Part shown: positions 1-8,268 of the stretch, piece by piece
How positions within the stretch are numbered: position 1 is the first letter of the stretch
Layout: every line of letters starts with the position of its first letter
NCBI GenBank assembly: GCA_964470865.1
Contig: CAYYFR010000002.1
Location: 62,001-126,000 of the forward strand
Length of the DNA: 64,000 bases
Origin: JAEUOS01 sp964470865
GTDB lineage: Bacteria > Pseudomonadota > Gammaproteobacteria > Burkholderiales > JAEUOS01
Reading direction: 5' to 3'
The notes under the pieces: generated by a model
Told to the model about the DNA's origin: nothing
The model's database searches: none
Seen by the model: only the letters and a program-made list of their open reading frames with translations
Made by a program: the position numbers and the translations under genes

Positions 1-859
1 CTAGCGCGTGATAGACCTGCGGCCGCTCGCCCAGCACGATCACGGAAAGCACGCTGCCGAGCACCGGCACAAGATTGAGAAACATGCCGCTGCGATTGGG
101 GCCGATCGCAGCCACGCCCCGATTCCAGAACAGGAAGCACAACACTGACGGACCAATGCCCATGTAGATGTAGCAGGCGATCACCGTCGGCGTCAGGTTC
201 AACTGTCGCGCACCGGCCTCCCAGGCGACCAGCGGCACGAGAGCAAGCACCGAGATGAGCGAAAGAACGGCGACAAACGATGTCGGGTGAATGGCGAACG
301 GGCGCTTGATGATGAGTACCGTGTAAGCAGCCCACAGCAGCATCGCCAGGCATACGATCAGGTCGCCGGGATTGAAGGCCAGTGTGGCCGCGCGCGTCAT
401 GTCACCTGCGACGATGACCCAGAAGGCACCCGCGAAGCACAGCATCATCCCGACGATCTGGCTGCGCCGCATGGTTTCGCCCAGCGCCAGCCACGACAGT
501 CCCATGATGAAAAACGGTACCGTCGCATTGAGCAGCATGGCATTGATCGCGGTCGTGTGCGCCACGCCGGCGTAGGACAGGGCGTTGTAGCCGGCCCCGC
601 CGATCACCGACAACAGCACCAGCAACCATCGGTTGGCGCGGATCACCGGCCAGTCGCGCCGCAAATGTGGCCATGCCAGCGGCATGATGATCAGCAATGC
701 GACCATCCAGCGGCCCAGCGCCATGACGTTGGGGCCGGAATCGAGCCGGATCGCCCGCGCCGCAACCCAATTGCCGGCCCACATCAGGCAGGCCATGGTA
801 AGGAGCGCATAGGGCGATGCGAACAGCCGGAAAATGGGAGGAGTGGACACGGTTCGCAT
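1..859 (-). CDS. DMT/EamA-family transporter, C-terminus cut by window edge
   Basis: The minus-strand frame opens with ATG at 859 (MRTVSTPPIFRLFASPYAL) and stays open to the left edge, giving about 286 codons without a stop. The protein is a chain of hydrophobic helices with features of the drug/metabolite transporter superfamily: an early MWAGNWVAARAI helix, a GRWMVALLIIMPLAW helix, and repeated EamA-like segments such as LGETMRRSQIVGMMLCFAG and LGERPQV near the edge. It should be an inner-membrane exporter of about 300 residues with 10 helices, so only a short C-terminus is missing. The substrate cannot be told from sequence. It is divergent from relA with a 73-bp gap. Family assignment is firm; specificity is unknown. 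Confidence 0.85.
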   Translation of the reverse strand, partial: MRTVSTPPIFRLFASPYALLTMACLMWAGNWVAARAIRLDSGPNVMALGRWMVALLIIMPLAWPHLRRDWPVIRANRWLLVLLSVIGGAGYNALSYAGVAHTTAINAMLLNATVPFFIMGLSWLALGETMRRSQIVGMMLCFAGAFWVIVAGDMTRAATLAFNPGDLIVCLAMLLWAAYTVLIIKRPFAIHPTSFVAVLSLISVLALVPLVAWEAGARQLNLTPTVIACYIYMGIGPSVLCFLFWNRGVAAIGPNRSGMFLNLVPVLGSVLSVIVLGERPQVYHAL

Positions 860-932
860 GGTTGGCGCCGGACCGCAGGCCCGCACCATACGGCAATTAT
901 AGGGGCCTCACGCGGATTAAAATGCGGCCATC

Positions 933-3122
933 ATGCGCAGCGTTCACGCAAACGTCATTCCACTGCATGCAGGCCTGCCGGCCGGGGCCGATGGCATCGG
1001 GCAGGCACGCGAACTGGCGCGCCAAGTGTATGGCGCGACGCCACTTGGCACCGGGGAAGTAGCCTTCGGTCATGCCGAAGCGGTGGCTGCTCTGCTGGTC
1101 GAATTACGCTTCGACGCCGATGCCGTGGCCGCCGGCTGGCTCTTCGCCTGGCCAAACTTCGACACGGACTGGCGTGAGCGTTGCGCAACGCGTTTCGGCA
1201 ACGACGTGACGCAATTGCTCGACGGCCTGGCGCGCTTGCACAAGTTGCGCGACGTGACGCGCCGCGCCAGCCTCGGCGCGGATGCGCAAGGCCAGACCGA
1301 AACCCTGCGCAAGATGCTGCTGGCCATGGTGTCCGATGTACGCGTGGTGCTGATCCGACTGGCTTCAAGGGTGCAGACCTTGCGCCATGTCAGCGACCAG
1401 CCCGGCCATCCGCAAGGAGCCGTACTGGCGCGTGAAACCCTGGATTTCTATGCGCCGCTGGCCAACCGACTGGGCATCTGGCAGCTCAAGTGGGAACTCG
1501 AGGACCTGGCCTTCAGGTTGATGGATCCCGAAACCTACCGCAACATCGCTTCCCTGCTGGCCGTGCGGCGTGGTGAGCGCGAGTCCTATATCGCACGCAC
1601 CATCGAGGCACTCAAGTCCGATCTGCAGCGGGCCGGCATCCGCGGCGAAGTGCTGGGCAGGCCGAAGCACATTTTCAGTATCTGGAAAAAGATGCGCCTG
1701 AAGTCGCTTTCGTTCGATGATTTGTACGACCTGCGCGCCGTGCGTGTGTTGGTCGACAGCGTGCAGGATTGCTATGGCGCGCTGGGGGTGGTGCACAACC
1801 TGTGGCAACCGATCCCGAAAGAATTCGACGACTACATCTCGCGCCCCAAGAGCAACGACTATCGCTCCTTGCACACTGCGGTGGTCGGTCCGGACGACCT
1901 GGCCGTCGAGGTACAGATACGCACCCACGAAATGCATCGACAGGCCGAGCTTGGCGTGGCGGCGCACTGGCGCTACAAGGAGTCGGATGTCAGGGATTCC
2001 ACACAATCGGTCAAGAGTGCAGGCGGCTTCGATGCCAAGGTGGCCTATCTGCGACAGTTGCTCAACTGGCGTGACGAAGTGGCGCGCGGCGACTCGGCCA
2101 CGCAGCCGGACTGGCAGGCGGCAACGTTGAAGGCGCGCCTCGACGACGTCATTTACGTATTGACCCCGCAGGGCCGGGTGGTCGATTTGCCGCATGGCGC
2201 CACCGCGGTTGACTTCGCCTATCACCTGCATTCCGATCTCGGACATCGTTGTCGCGGCGCGCGGGTCGACGGCTCGCTAGTACCGCTCAATACGCCGCTG
2301 GCTACCGGCCAGCGGGTCGATATCGTTGCGGCCAAAGCCGGCGGGCCATCGCGCGACTGGCTCAATCCAGCGCTCGGCTTTATCGCCAGCAATCGTGCGC
2401 GAACCAAGGTGAGGCAGTGGTTCAGTGCGCAGGAACTTGAAGAAACCAGAGCCCACGGGCGCACCTTGGTCGAAAAGGAATTGCAACGCCTGGGCAAGAC
2501 CGGTACCAGTCTTGAGCAACTTGCCACAACCCTGCAATTCAGCAGCACCGACGCATTGTTCGCAGCGGCAGCCCGCGGCGAATGGAGTTTGCGCAATATC
2601 GCAAGTGCATTCACCAGTGATGCGCCGCAGCCGCCGAACGAGGCTCTTCTGACCAAACGCAGCCGCATCGACGCCAGACCCGGGCGCGGCATCCTTATTG
2701 TCGGCGTCGATCGTCTGCTGACCCAGCTTGCGCGCTGCTGCAAGCCGGCACCGCCGGATCCGATCTGCGGCTTTGTCGCGCGCGGCAAGGGTGTATCCAT
2801 TCATCGTGCCGACTGCAGCAACCTCGGCAACCTGCTCAAGCGCAGTCCGGAACGCATGATCGAGACGCGCTGGGGCGATGCCAGCGACAGTCTGTTCGCG
2901 GTAGATGTCGAGATTGAAGCCGCGGATCGTTCCGGGCTTTTGCGCGACATAGGCGAGGTGTTTTCGCGACACCACGCCAATGTGACTGCCTCACGAACCG
3001 CTACGCGCAAACTGACAGCACGCATGCTCTTTACCATCGAGATTTCCGGCCTGCCGAGCCTTGCCAACATCCTTGAAGCTCTGCGCGCGGTCAAGGGTGT
3101 GGCGACAGCCCGGCGCGCCTGA
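933..3122 (+). CDS. relA: RelA-type (p)ppGpp synthetase with degenerate hydrolase domain
   Basis: Stringent-response enzyme that makes (p)ppGpp from ATP and GDP/GTP on stalled ribosomes; 729 aa, normal for long RSH proteins. The N-terminal HD region (about 45-150) lacks the catalytic His-Asp: the equivalent site reads GWLFAWPNFDTD near 68-79, as expected for RelA rather than SpoT. The synthetase domain spans about 245-355 and includes RPKHIFSIWKKM and EFDDY at 297-301, the acidic signature of RelA-type enzymes. TGS lies at about 404-466. A CC...C...C zinc-finger-like segment has Cys 602, 603, 612 and 628. ACT lies at about 655-729. The ATG at 933 gives the expected N-terminus. A separate HD hydrolase starts at the right end of the window. 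Confidence 0.93.
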   Translation: MRSVHANVIPLHAGLPAGADGIGQARELARQVYGATPLGTGEVAFGHAEAVAALLVELRFDADAVAAGWLFAWPNFDTDWRERCATRFGNDVTQLLDGLARLHKLRDVTRRASLGADAQGQTETLRKMLLAMVSDVRVVLIRLASRVQTLRHVSDQPGHPQGAVLARETLDFYAPLANRLGIWQLKWELEDLAFRLMDPETYRNIASLLAVRRGERESYIARTIEALKSDLQRAGIRGEVLGRPKHIFSIWKKMRLKSLSFDDLYDLRAVRVLVDSVQDCYGALGVVHNLWQPIPKEFDDYISRPKSNDYRSLHTAVVGPDDLAVEVQIRTHEMHRQAELGVAAHWRYKESDVRDSTQSVKSAGGFDAKVAYLRQLLNWRDEVARGDSATQPDWQAATLKARLDDVIYVLTPQGRVVDLPHGATAVDFAYHLHSDLGHRCRGARVDGSLVPLNTPLATGQRVDIVAAKAGGPSRDWLNPALGFIASNRARTKVRQWFSAQELEETRAHGRTLVEKELQRLGKTGTSLEQLATTLQFSSTDALFAAAARGEWSLRNIASAFTSDAPQPPNEALLTKRSRIDARPGRGILIVGVDRLLTQLARCCKPAPPDPICGFVARGKGVSIHRADCSNLGNLLKRSPERMIETRWGDASDSLFAVDVEIEAADRSGLLRDIGEVFSRHHANVTASRTATRKLTARMLFTIEISGLPSLANILEALRAVKGVATARRA

Positions 3123-3260
3123 TTGACGCGCGCTCGGTCCCGCGGAGTGCGGACAATCCGGCAACAGGGCAAGGTCGCCGCGCCTGCTGCAAGTGCGCTG
3201 GATTGCGTTGCCGCGCTGCAACGCGGAGGCAAGTTCGGCGTAGCTGGCAGCTGCAGGCCT

Positions 3261-3289
3261 TGGACAGGTGCGACAAAACACGCTAACAT
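3261..3289 (+). promoter_or_regulatory. Probable sigma70 promoter for tRNA-Val
   Basis: A TGGACA -35 box (3261-3266) is followed after exactly 17 bp by a TAACAT -10 box (3284-3289), placing a start site about 5 bases before the tRNA. The -35 matches consensus at five of six positions and the -10 at four of six. Its position is right for a tRNA promoter. Read by eye only. Confidence 0.5.
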
Positions 3290-3300
3290 TCGGTTTTTGC

Positions 3301-3377
3301 TGGCGCGTAGCTCAGCTGGTTAGAGCACCACCTTGACATGGTGGGGGTCGTTGGTTCGAGTCCAATCGCGCCAACCA
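3301..3377 (+). tRNA. tRNA-Val (anticodon GAC)
   Basis: Full cloverleaf of 77 nt with encoded CCA. The acceptor stem TGGCGCG pairs with CGCGCCA, the D-arm is GCTC/GAGC, the anticodon stem CCACC/GGTGG encloses TTGACAT, and the T-arm is GTTGG/CCAAT around TTCGAGT. The anticodon GAC (3335-3337) reads Val codons GUC and GUU. The anticodon arm closely resembles the enterobacterial tRNA-Val(GAC). A promoter lies just upstream. Confidence 0.97.
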
Positions 3378-3401
3378 GCAAATTTGCTGACGAGAGAAGT
3401 G

Positions 3402-3449
3402 ATGAAAGCGAGCGTTATGACACCGCTGACTAGCTTCGGGATCTCCTGA
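3402..3449 (+). other. Possible 15-codon leader peptide upstream of thrS
   Basis: An ATG at 3402 follows a purine-rich GAGAGAAG and opens a 15-codon frame, MKASVMTPLTSFGIS, ending at TGA 3447-3449. It has two Thr codons (3420, 3429). The frame is enclosed by a possible stem (CGAGCGT at about 3409-3415 with ACGCTCG at about 3458-3464) and is followed 30 bp later by a strong intrinsic terminator, then thrS. This resembles an attenuator layout. Thr enrichment is weak, so the call is speculative; it may only be the tRNA trailer. Confidence 0.2.
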
Positions 3450-3478
3450 TCCGGTTGACGCTCGTCTTGGTTTTACCT

Positions 3479-3511
3479 AAAAAGGCGTGGCGTTAAGTCC
3501 ACGCCTTTTTT
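3479..3511 (+). terminator. Intrinsic terminator between tRNA-Val and thrS
   Basis: A perfect 12-bp stem (AAAAAGGCGTGG at 3479-3490 with CCACGCCTTTTT at 3499-3510) with an 8-nt loop ends in a T run. It would end tRNA-Val transcripts. If transcription reads through into thrS, it could also serve as an attenuator. Confidence 0.88.
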
Positions 3512-3612
3512 GTTTTTGAGCGCCCAAGACCATCGTCTGGCGTTGCCCGCCCCGAGTGGGGCCGAAAAACCCGGGCAGCCCAGCGCTTCGCTTCTTTAGA
3601 GGAACTGAAATC

Positions 3613-5520
3613 ATGATCACCGTGCAACTACCCGATGGCTCCAAGCGCGCATTTGACGCGCCCTTGAGCGTGGCTGCGGTCGCGGCCTCGATTGGCCCAG
3701 GACTGGCCAAGGCCGCGCTGGCGGGAAAAGTCGACGGGCAGGTCGTCGACACCAGCTACCTGATCGACCGCGACCTGGGCCTGGCGATCGTCACCGAGCG
3801 CGATGTCGAAGGCGTGGACCTGATTCGTCATTCGACCGCGCATCTGCTGGCCTACGCGGTCAAGGAATTGTTTCCCGACGCCCAGGTCACGATCGGCCCG
3901 GTGATCGAAAACGGCTTCTACTATGACTTTTCATACAAGCGCCCGTTCACGCCCGATGACTTGACGGCGATCGAGAAGAAAATGGCCGAGATCGCCAGGA
4001 AAGACGAGACGATCACCCGTGAGGAATGGCAGCGCGATGACGCGGTAAAGTTTTTCGAGTCCATCGGCGAGAAATACAAAGCCGAGATCATCGCCTCGAT
4101 TCCGGCCGACCAGAAGATCGGCCTGTATCGCGAAGGCAGCTTCATCGACCTGTGCCGCGGGCCGCATGTGCCCTCCACGGGCAAGCTCAAGCATTTCAAG
4201 CTGATGAAACTGGCCGGAGCCTACTGGCGTGGCGACGCCAGGAACGAGATGTTGCAACGGATCTACGGCACGGCCTGGGCGAAGAAGGAAGACCTCGACC
4301 AATACCTGCATATGTTGGAAGAGGCCGAGAAGCGCGACCACCGCAAGCTTGGCACCGCCCTCGATCTGTTCCACCTGCAGGATGAGGCGCCGGGCCTGGT
4401 GTTCTGGCACCCGAAGGGCTGGACCCTGTGGCAACAGGTGGAACAATACATGCGCCACGTCTATCAGGACAACGGTTATCAGGAAGTGAAATGTCCGCAG
4501 ATTCTCGACCGCCGCCTCTGGGAACGCTCCGGCCACTGGGAGAATTACAAGGACCACATGTTCACCACCGCGTCCGAGCATCGCGACTACGCGGTCAAGC
4601 CGATGAACTGTCCGGGACATATCCAGATTTTCAATTCCGGCCTGCGCTCGTACCGCGAGTTGCCGCTGCGCTACGGCGAGTTTGGCCAGTGTCACCGCAA
4701 CGAAACCACCGGTTCGCTGCACGGCATCATGCGCGTGCGCGGCTTCACCCAGGACGATGGGCACGTGTTTTGCACCGAAGACCAGATCCAGGCGGAGTGC
4801 CTGGCCTTCACCCGGCTGTTGCAACAGGTTTATCACGATTTCGGCTTCAACGAAGTGATCTACAAGCTCTCCACGCGCCCCGAGAAGCGCGTCGGTTCCG
4901 ACCTTTCGTGGGACAAGGCCGAGAAGGCCCTGGCCGAATCACTCGATGCGGCTGGCGTCGAATGGCAGGAACTCAAGGGCGAAGGCGCGTTTTATGGCCC
5001 GAAGATCGAATATTCGTTGAAGGATGCGCTCGGCCGGGTCTGGCAGTGCGGCACCATGCAGGTGGATTTCAACATGCCGGAGCGCCTGGGCGCCGAGTAT
5101 GTGGGCGAAGACAACATGCGTCACATCCCGGTGATGCTGCACCGCGCGATCGTGGGCTCGATGGAGCGATTCATCGGCATCCTGATCGAGAACTCCGCCG
5201 GCGCCCTGCCGGCATGGCTGGCACCAATTCAGGCGGTGATCGCGCCGATTACCGATGGGCAGTCGGAATACGCCGCCGAAATACAACAATCCCTTAAGAA
5301 ACACGGATTTAGAGTCGATGCGGATTTGCGCAACGAGAAGATTTCGTATAAAATCCGCGAACACAGCTTGCAAAAAGTGCCATATCTTCTTGTCGTTGGC
5401 GACAAGGAGAAAGCAGCAGGCTCGGTGGCCGTCCGCGCCCGGGGCAATCACGATTTGGGTGTGATGCCCGTCTCAGCTCTCATCGAACGTCTTGCGACGG
5501 AAGTTTCGAGCCGAACCTAG
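3613..5520 (+). CDS. thrS: Threonyl-tRNA synthetase
   Basis: Charges tRNA-Thr with threonine in the cytoplasm and edits mischarged Ser-tRNA-Thr; 635 aa, typical length. Domain order: TGS (1-62); editing domain with HSTAH at 73-77 and CRGPH at 182-186; class II catalytic core with PMNCPGH (Cys334), CHRNE motif 2 (Arg363) and His385 in TQDDGH; then His511 and motif 3 Arg520 (HRAIVGSMER); and an anticodon-binding C-terminal domain. Cys334, His385 and His511 are the expected zinc ligands. The ATG at 3613 follows an AGAGGAACT Shine-Dalgarno; a longer frame from 3556 lacks such support. infC follows after 46 bp, the usual thrS-infC-rpmI-rplT order. Confidence 0.97.
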   Translation: MITVQLPDGSKRAFDAPLSVAAVAASIGPGLAKAALAGKVDGQVVDTSYLIDRDLGLAIVTERDVEGVDLIRHSTAHLLAYAVKELFPDAQVTIGPVIENGFYYDFSYKRPFTPDDLTAIEKKMAEIARKDETITREEWQRDDAVKFFESIGEKYKAEIIASIPADQKIGLYREGSFIDLCRGPHVPSTGKLKHFKLMKLAGAYWRGDARNEMLQRIYGTAWAKKEDLDQYLHMLEEAEKRDHRKLGTALDLFHLQDEAPGLVFWHPKGWTLWQQVEQYMRHVYQDNGYQEVKCPQILDRRLWERSGHWENYKDHMFTTASEHRDYAVKPMNCPGHIQIFNSGLRSYRELPLRYGEFGQCHRNETTGSLHGIMRVRGFTQDDGHVFCTEDQIQAECLAFTRLLQQVYHDFGFNEVIYKLSTRPEKRVGSDLSWDKAEKALAESLDAAGVEWQELKGEGAFYGPKIEYSLKDALGRVWQCGTMQVDFNMPERLGAEYVGEDNMRHIPVMLHRAIVGSMERFIGILIENSAGALPAWLAPIQAVIAPITDGQSEYAAEIQQSLKKHGFRVDADLRNEKISYKIREHSLQKVPYLLVVGDKEKAAGSVAVRARGNHDLGVMPVSALIERLATEVSSRT

Positions 5521-5566
5521 GGTTTTGCGGACAGGCCAGTTGTTCATTGATTAAAGGGAGAAGCTC

Positions 5567-6160
5567 ATAGCTCAGGAACGCGCGCAGCGCCTCAACGGTG
5601 AAATAACCGCCCGTGAGGTGCGACTGGTTGGTGTAGAAGGAGAGCCTCTCGGGGTCGTATCGATCGCCGATGCGCTGCAAAAGGCCGAGGTGGCCGATCT
5701 TGATCTGGTGGAAATCGCACCGCAAGCAGAGCCTCCCGTGTGCCGCATCATGGATTTCGGCAAGTTCCGTTACCAGGAACAAAAGAAAGCCCACGAAGCC
5801 AAGCAGAAGCAGAAGCAGATCCAGGTCAAGGAAATCAAGTTCCGACCAAACACGGACGACGGCGACTACAACATCAAGATGCGCAACCTGCTCAAGTTCA
5901 TTGAGGAAGGCGACAAGGCGAAGATCACCTTGCGCTTTCGTGGGCGCGAAATGGCACATCAGGAATTCGGGCAGCGCCTGCTGGAGCGGGTACGCACCGA
6001 CACTGCGGAACATGCGATCGTCGAGCAGTTTCCGAAGATGGAAGGTCGGCAGTTGATCATGGTGCTGGCGCCGAAGAAAAAGGATCTGGTGGTGAAGAAA
6101 AAGGCGGATGCCAAGCCGGAAGCCAAACCGGCACCGGCGGTCAGCAGCAACACCGCCTGA
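5567..6160 (+). CDS. infC: Translation initiation factor IF-3 (non-AUG start)
   Basis: IF-3 binds the 30S subunit, blocks early 50S joining and rejects non-canonical start codons. The frame encodes the expected RLNGEITAREVRLVGVEG N-terminus, but no ATG or GTG lies before it: an in-frame TAA at 5552-5554 limits the start. The best start is ATA at 5567-5569, six bases after an AGGGAG Shine-Dalgarno (5555-5560), giving MAQERAQRLNGEI and 197 aa. A GTG at 5618 would delete the conserved N-terminal segment. Downstream are RIMDFGKFRYQEQ, the linker, VKEIKFRP and FRGREMAH. A Lys/Ala/Pro tail extends past the usual end. Rare start codons of infC allow IF-3 to repress its own synthesis, so the same feedback is likely here. 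Confidence 0.93.
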   Translation: MAQERAQRLNGEITAREVRLVGVEGEPLGVVSIADALQKAEVADLDLVEIAPQAEPPVCRIMDFGKFRYQEQKKAHEAKQKQKQIQVKEIKFRPNTDDGDYNIKMRNLLKFIEEGDKAKITLRFRGREMAHQEFGQRLLERVRTDTAEHAIVEQFPKMEGRQLIMVLAPKKKDLVVKKKADAKPEAKPAPAVSSNTA

Positions 6161-6337
6161 TCTCGAAGGTTTTAGTGCCCGCAGTGGAATGATTGCGGTG
6201 GTAGTCAGGTTGCAACCGGTACACGCGGCATTGCAAGAATGCGCGTTATCTGTTCGCAAACCAAAATAAGTGATGTCCTGGTCCATGAAGTGTCCCCATC
6301 GGGGTCCACCTGTGCGTCACAATGCAACGGAGTAGTC
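6161..6337 (+). other. infC-rpmI intergenic leader, possible L20 control region
   Basis: 177 bp without a supported gene. It contains a small hairpin (CCCC-ATC-GGGG around 6296-6306) about 30 bp before the rpmI ATG. In Escherichia coli, L20 binds structured RNA in this area to repress rpmI-rplT translation. Whether this segment folds that way is not visible by eye. Confidence 0.25.
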
Positions 6338-6535
6338 ATGCCCAAGATGAAAACCAAGAAGAGCGCTGCGAAGCGTCTCGTCGTCCGTCCGGGTGGCACC
6401 GTCAAGCGCGGTCAAGCATTCAAGCGCCATATCCTGACCAAGAAAACCACCAAGAACAAACGTCAACTGCGTGGCACCGTGGGCGTCTTCGAAACCGACA
6501 TGAAGTCGGTTGCGCGGATGCTGCCGTACGCCTAA
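6338..6535 (+). CDS. rpmI: 50S ribosomal protein L35
   Basis: Small basic 50S protein, 65 aa. It begins MPKMKTKKSAAKRLVV and has the family core RGQAFKRHILTKK and a basic TKNKRQLRG stretch. The ATG at 6338 sits after CAACGGAGTAGTC, whose GGAG is a good Shine-Dalgarno; a longer upstream frame from 6239 has no family similarity before residue MPKM. It is the third gene of the infC-rpmI-rplT operon, and rplT follows after 45 bp. Translation is probably coupled to L20 feedback, as in other proteobacteria. Confidence 0.97.
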   Translation: MPKMKTKKSAAKRLVVRPGGTVKRGQAFKRHILTKKTTKNKRQLRGTVGVFETDMKSVARMLPYA

Positions 6536-6580
6536 GTACCGACCATCGTTCCGGGTTCACATTTTCGTCAGGAGTAAGCC

Positions 6581-6937
6581 ATGCCAAGAGTTAAACGTGG
6601 GGTAACGGCGCGCGCGCGCCACAAAAAAATTCTGACCCTGGCCAAGGGTTATCGCGGCCGCCGGGGTAACGTGTTCCGTGTCGCCAAGGAAGCGGTGATG
6701 AAGGCCGGGCAATATGCCTACCGCGACCGGCGCAACAAGAAACGTGTTTTTCGCTCGCTGTGGATCGCCCGTATCAATGCAGCGGCGCGTGAACACGGCT
6801 TGACTTACAGCGTGTTCATGAACGGCCTGAAAAAAGCCGCGATCGAGGTTGACCGCAAGGTGTTGGCGGATCTCGCCGTGATGGACAAGGCGGCGTTTGC
6901 GCAGATCGTGGGTCAGGTCAAGGGCGCGGCAGCCTGA
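6581..6937 (+). CDS. rplT: 50S ribosomal protein L20
   Basis: Early-assembly 23S rRNA-binding protein, 118 aa, the standard length. It begins MPRVKRGVTARARHKKIL and carries the conserved KGYRGRRGNVFRVAKEAV, YAYRDRRNKKRVFRSLWI and INAAAREHGLTYS segments. ATG 6581 is preceded by CAGGAGTAAGCC, a strong Shine-Dalgarno. It closes the infC operon: an intrinsic terminator begins 18 bp after the stop codon. Confidence 0.98.
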   Translation: MPRVKRGVTARARHKKILTLAKGYRGRRGNVFRVAKEAVMKAGQYAYRDRRNKKRVFRSLWIARINAAAREHGLTYSVFMNGLKKAAIEVDRKVLADLAVMDKAAFAQIVGQVKGAAA

Positions 6938-6955
6938 CGCAGTGCGTGAGACGGC

Positions 6956-6987
6956 AAAAAGGCTGCGCTGTTTTCGCAGCCTTTTTT
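6956..6987 (+). terminator. Intrinsic terminator after rplT
   Basis: AAAAAGGCTGCG (6956-6967) pairs with CGCAGCCTTTTTT (6975-6987) around a 7-nt loop, ending in a T run. It separates the infC-rpmI-rplT unit from pheST. I found no Phe-rich leader peptide before it, unlike the pheM attenuator of enterobacteria. Confidence 0.88.
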
Positions 6988-7113
6988 GTTGCTGTCATTG
7001 CGCGGGCGTGGTACCGACATCTGTGCGCCCGACTCACCGCAGTCACCAGCGCGGGAATTCTGCAGACGCTTGAAAATCGCATGGTTCGATGCAAAGACCT
7101 GCAGCCAGCAAGA

Positions 7114-7142
7114 TTGGCTTGTTTTTGTAAACGATCGACAAT
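7114..7142 (+). promoter_or_regulatory. Candidate sigma70 promoter for pheST
   Basis: TTGGCT (7114-7119) and GACAAT (7137-7142) are 17 bp apart, each matching consensus at four of six positions. They lie 27 bp upstream of the pheS ATG and downstream of the rplT terminator, which implies a new promoter is needed. By-eye call. Confidence 0.35.
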
Positions 7143-7168
7143 GTTTAACCAGGCATAAGGCACACCCC

Positions 7169-8212
7169 ATGTCAGACCTCAATGCACTGGTAACCCAGGC
7201 GTGCGGCGAATTCGCGGCGACCGCGGATCCTGCGCACCTCGAAGAAGCCAAGGCACGCTATCTGGGCAAAGCCGGCGCCATCACCGAGTTGCTCAAGGGC
7301 TTGTCGAGGTTGCCGGTCGAGGAGCGTCGCGCACAGGGCGAGACCATCAATGCCGTCAAGAACCGGATCGAGGCCGCGCTGATCCAGCGCCGTGCACAGC
7401 TTGCGGATGCCAAATTGCATGCGCGCCTGGCCGCCGAAGCGCTGGACATCAGCTTGCCGGGCCGCAACCCGGCGCGCGGTGGCCTGCATCCGGTGATGCG
7501 CACGCAGCGTCGCGTCGAGGCGATCTTTCGGTCGATCGGCTTCGATGTCGCCGAAGGTCCCGAGATCGAAACCGACTGGTACAACTTCAGCGCCTTGAAC
7601 AGCCCGGAAAACCACCCTGCCCGCTCGATGCAGGACACCTTCTATGTGGACGCACGCGACAGTCAGGGCAAGCAGTTGCTGCTGCGCACCCATACCAGTC
7701 CGATGCAGGTGCGTTACGCCAACATCCACGCGGCGCGCTACAAGGGCCAGGCGAGCATGCCGCCAATCAAGGTGATCGCGCCGGGACGCACCTATCGGGT
7801 CGACAGTGACGCCACCCACTCACCGATGTTCAACCAGGTCGAGGGCCTGTGGATCGACGAAGACATCAGCTTCGCCGACCTGAAGGGTGTGTTCCTCAAC
7901 TTCATGCGCACGTTTTTTGAAGACGAGAACATCGTCGCGCGCTTTCGCCCTTCGTATTTTCCATTTACCGAACCGTCGGCCGAGATCGACATCGCCTTCG
8001 CAAGCGGCCCGTTGAAGGGGCGCTGGCTCGAGGTGTCCGGCGCGGGCCAGGTGCACCCCAGCGTGGTGCGCAACTTTGGCCTCGATCCGGAGCGCAATAT
8101 CGGGTTCGCATTTGGTTGCGGGCTTGAACGCCTGACAATGCTGCGTTACGGCATCAGCGATCTGCGCCTGTTCTACGAGGGCGACCTGCGCTTTCTGAAA
8201 CAGTTCAACTAG
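7169..8212 (+). CDS. pheS: Phenylalanyl-tRNA synthetase alpha subunit
   Basis: Catalytic alpha subunit of the alpha2beta2 PheRS; 347 aa. An N-terminal coiled-coil tRNA-binding arm (about 1-95; AKARYLGKAGAITELLKGL) precedes the class II core with HPVMRTQRRVEAIFRSIGF, LLLRTHTSPMQVR (motif 2 region) and the C-terminal GFAFGCGLERLTMLRYGI (motif 3). The frame is open back to 6986, but similarity begins at MSDLNALV; ATG 7169 follows AAGG with about 9-nt spacing. pheT follows after 56 bp. Confidence 0.97.
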   Translation: MSDLNALVTQACGEFAATADPAHLEEAKARYLGKAGAITELLKGLSRLPVEERRAQGETINAVKNRIEAALIQRRAQLADAKLHARLAAEALDISLPGRNPARGGLHPVMRTQRRVEAIFRSIGFDVAEGPEIETDWYNFSALNSPENHPARSMQDTFYVDARDSQGKQLLLRTHTSPMQVRYANIHAARYKGQASMPPIKVIAPGRTYRVDSDATHSPMFNQVEGLWIDEDISFADLKGVFLNFMRTFFEDENIVARFRPSYFPFTEPSAEIDIAFASGPLKGRWLEVSGAGQVHPSVVRNFGLDPERNIGFAFGCGLERLTMLRYGISDLRLFYEGDLRFLKQFN

Positions 8213-8268
8213 CTAGCCGGCAACGCCTGTGTGGCGCAGGCTGGCGAATCAAACCCGCGGGATCAACG

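Noticed and set aside
402..896. 164-codon minus-strand frame at the left end
   Set aside because: It is out of frame with the DMT transporter, whose membrane helices run through the same bases from ATG 859; the alternative product is His/Arg-rich.
7141..7158. Short frame MFNQA before pheS as a leader peptide like pheM
   Set aside because: Only one Phe codon, no ribosome-binding site and no terminator between it and pheS; the terminator lies upstream of it.
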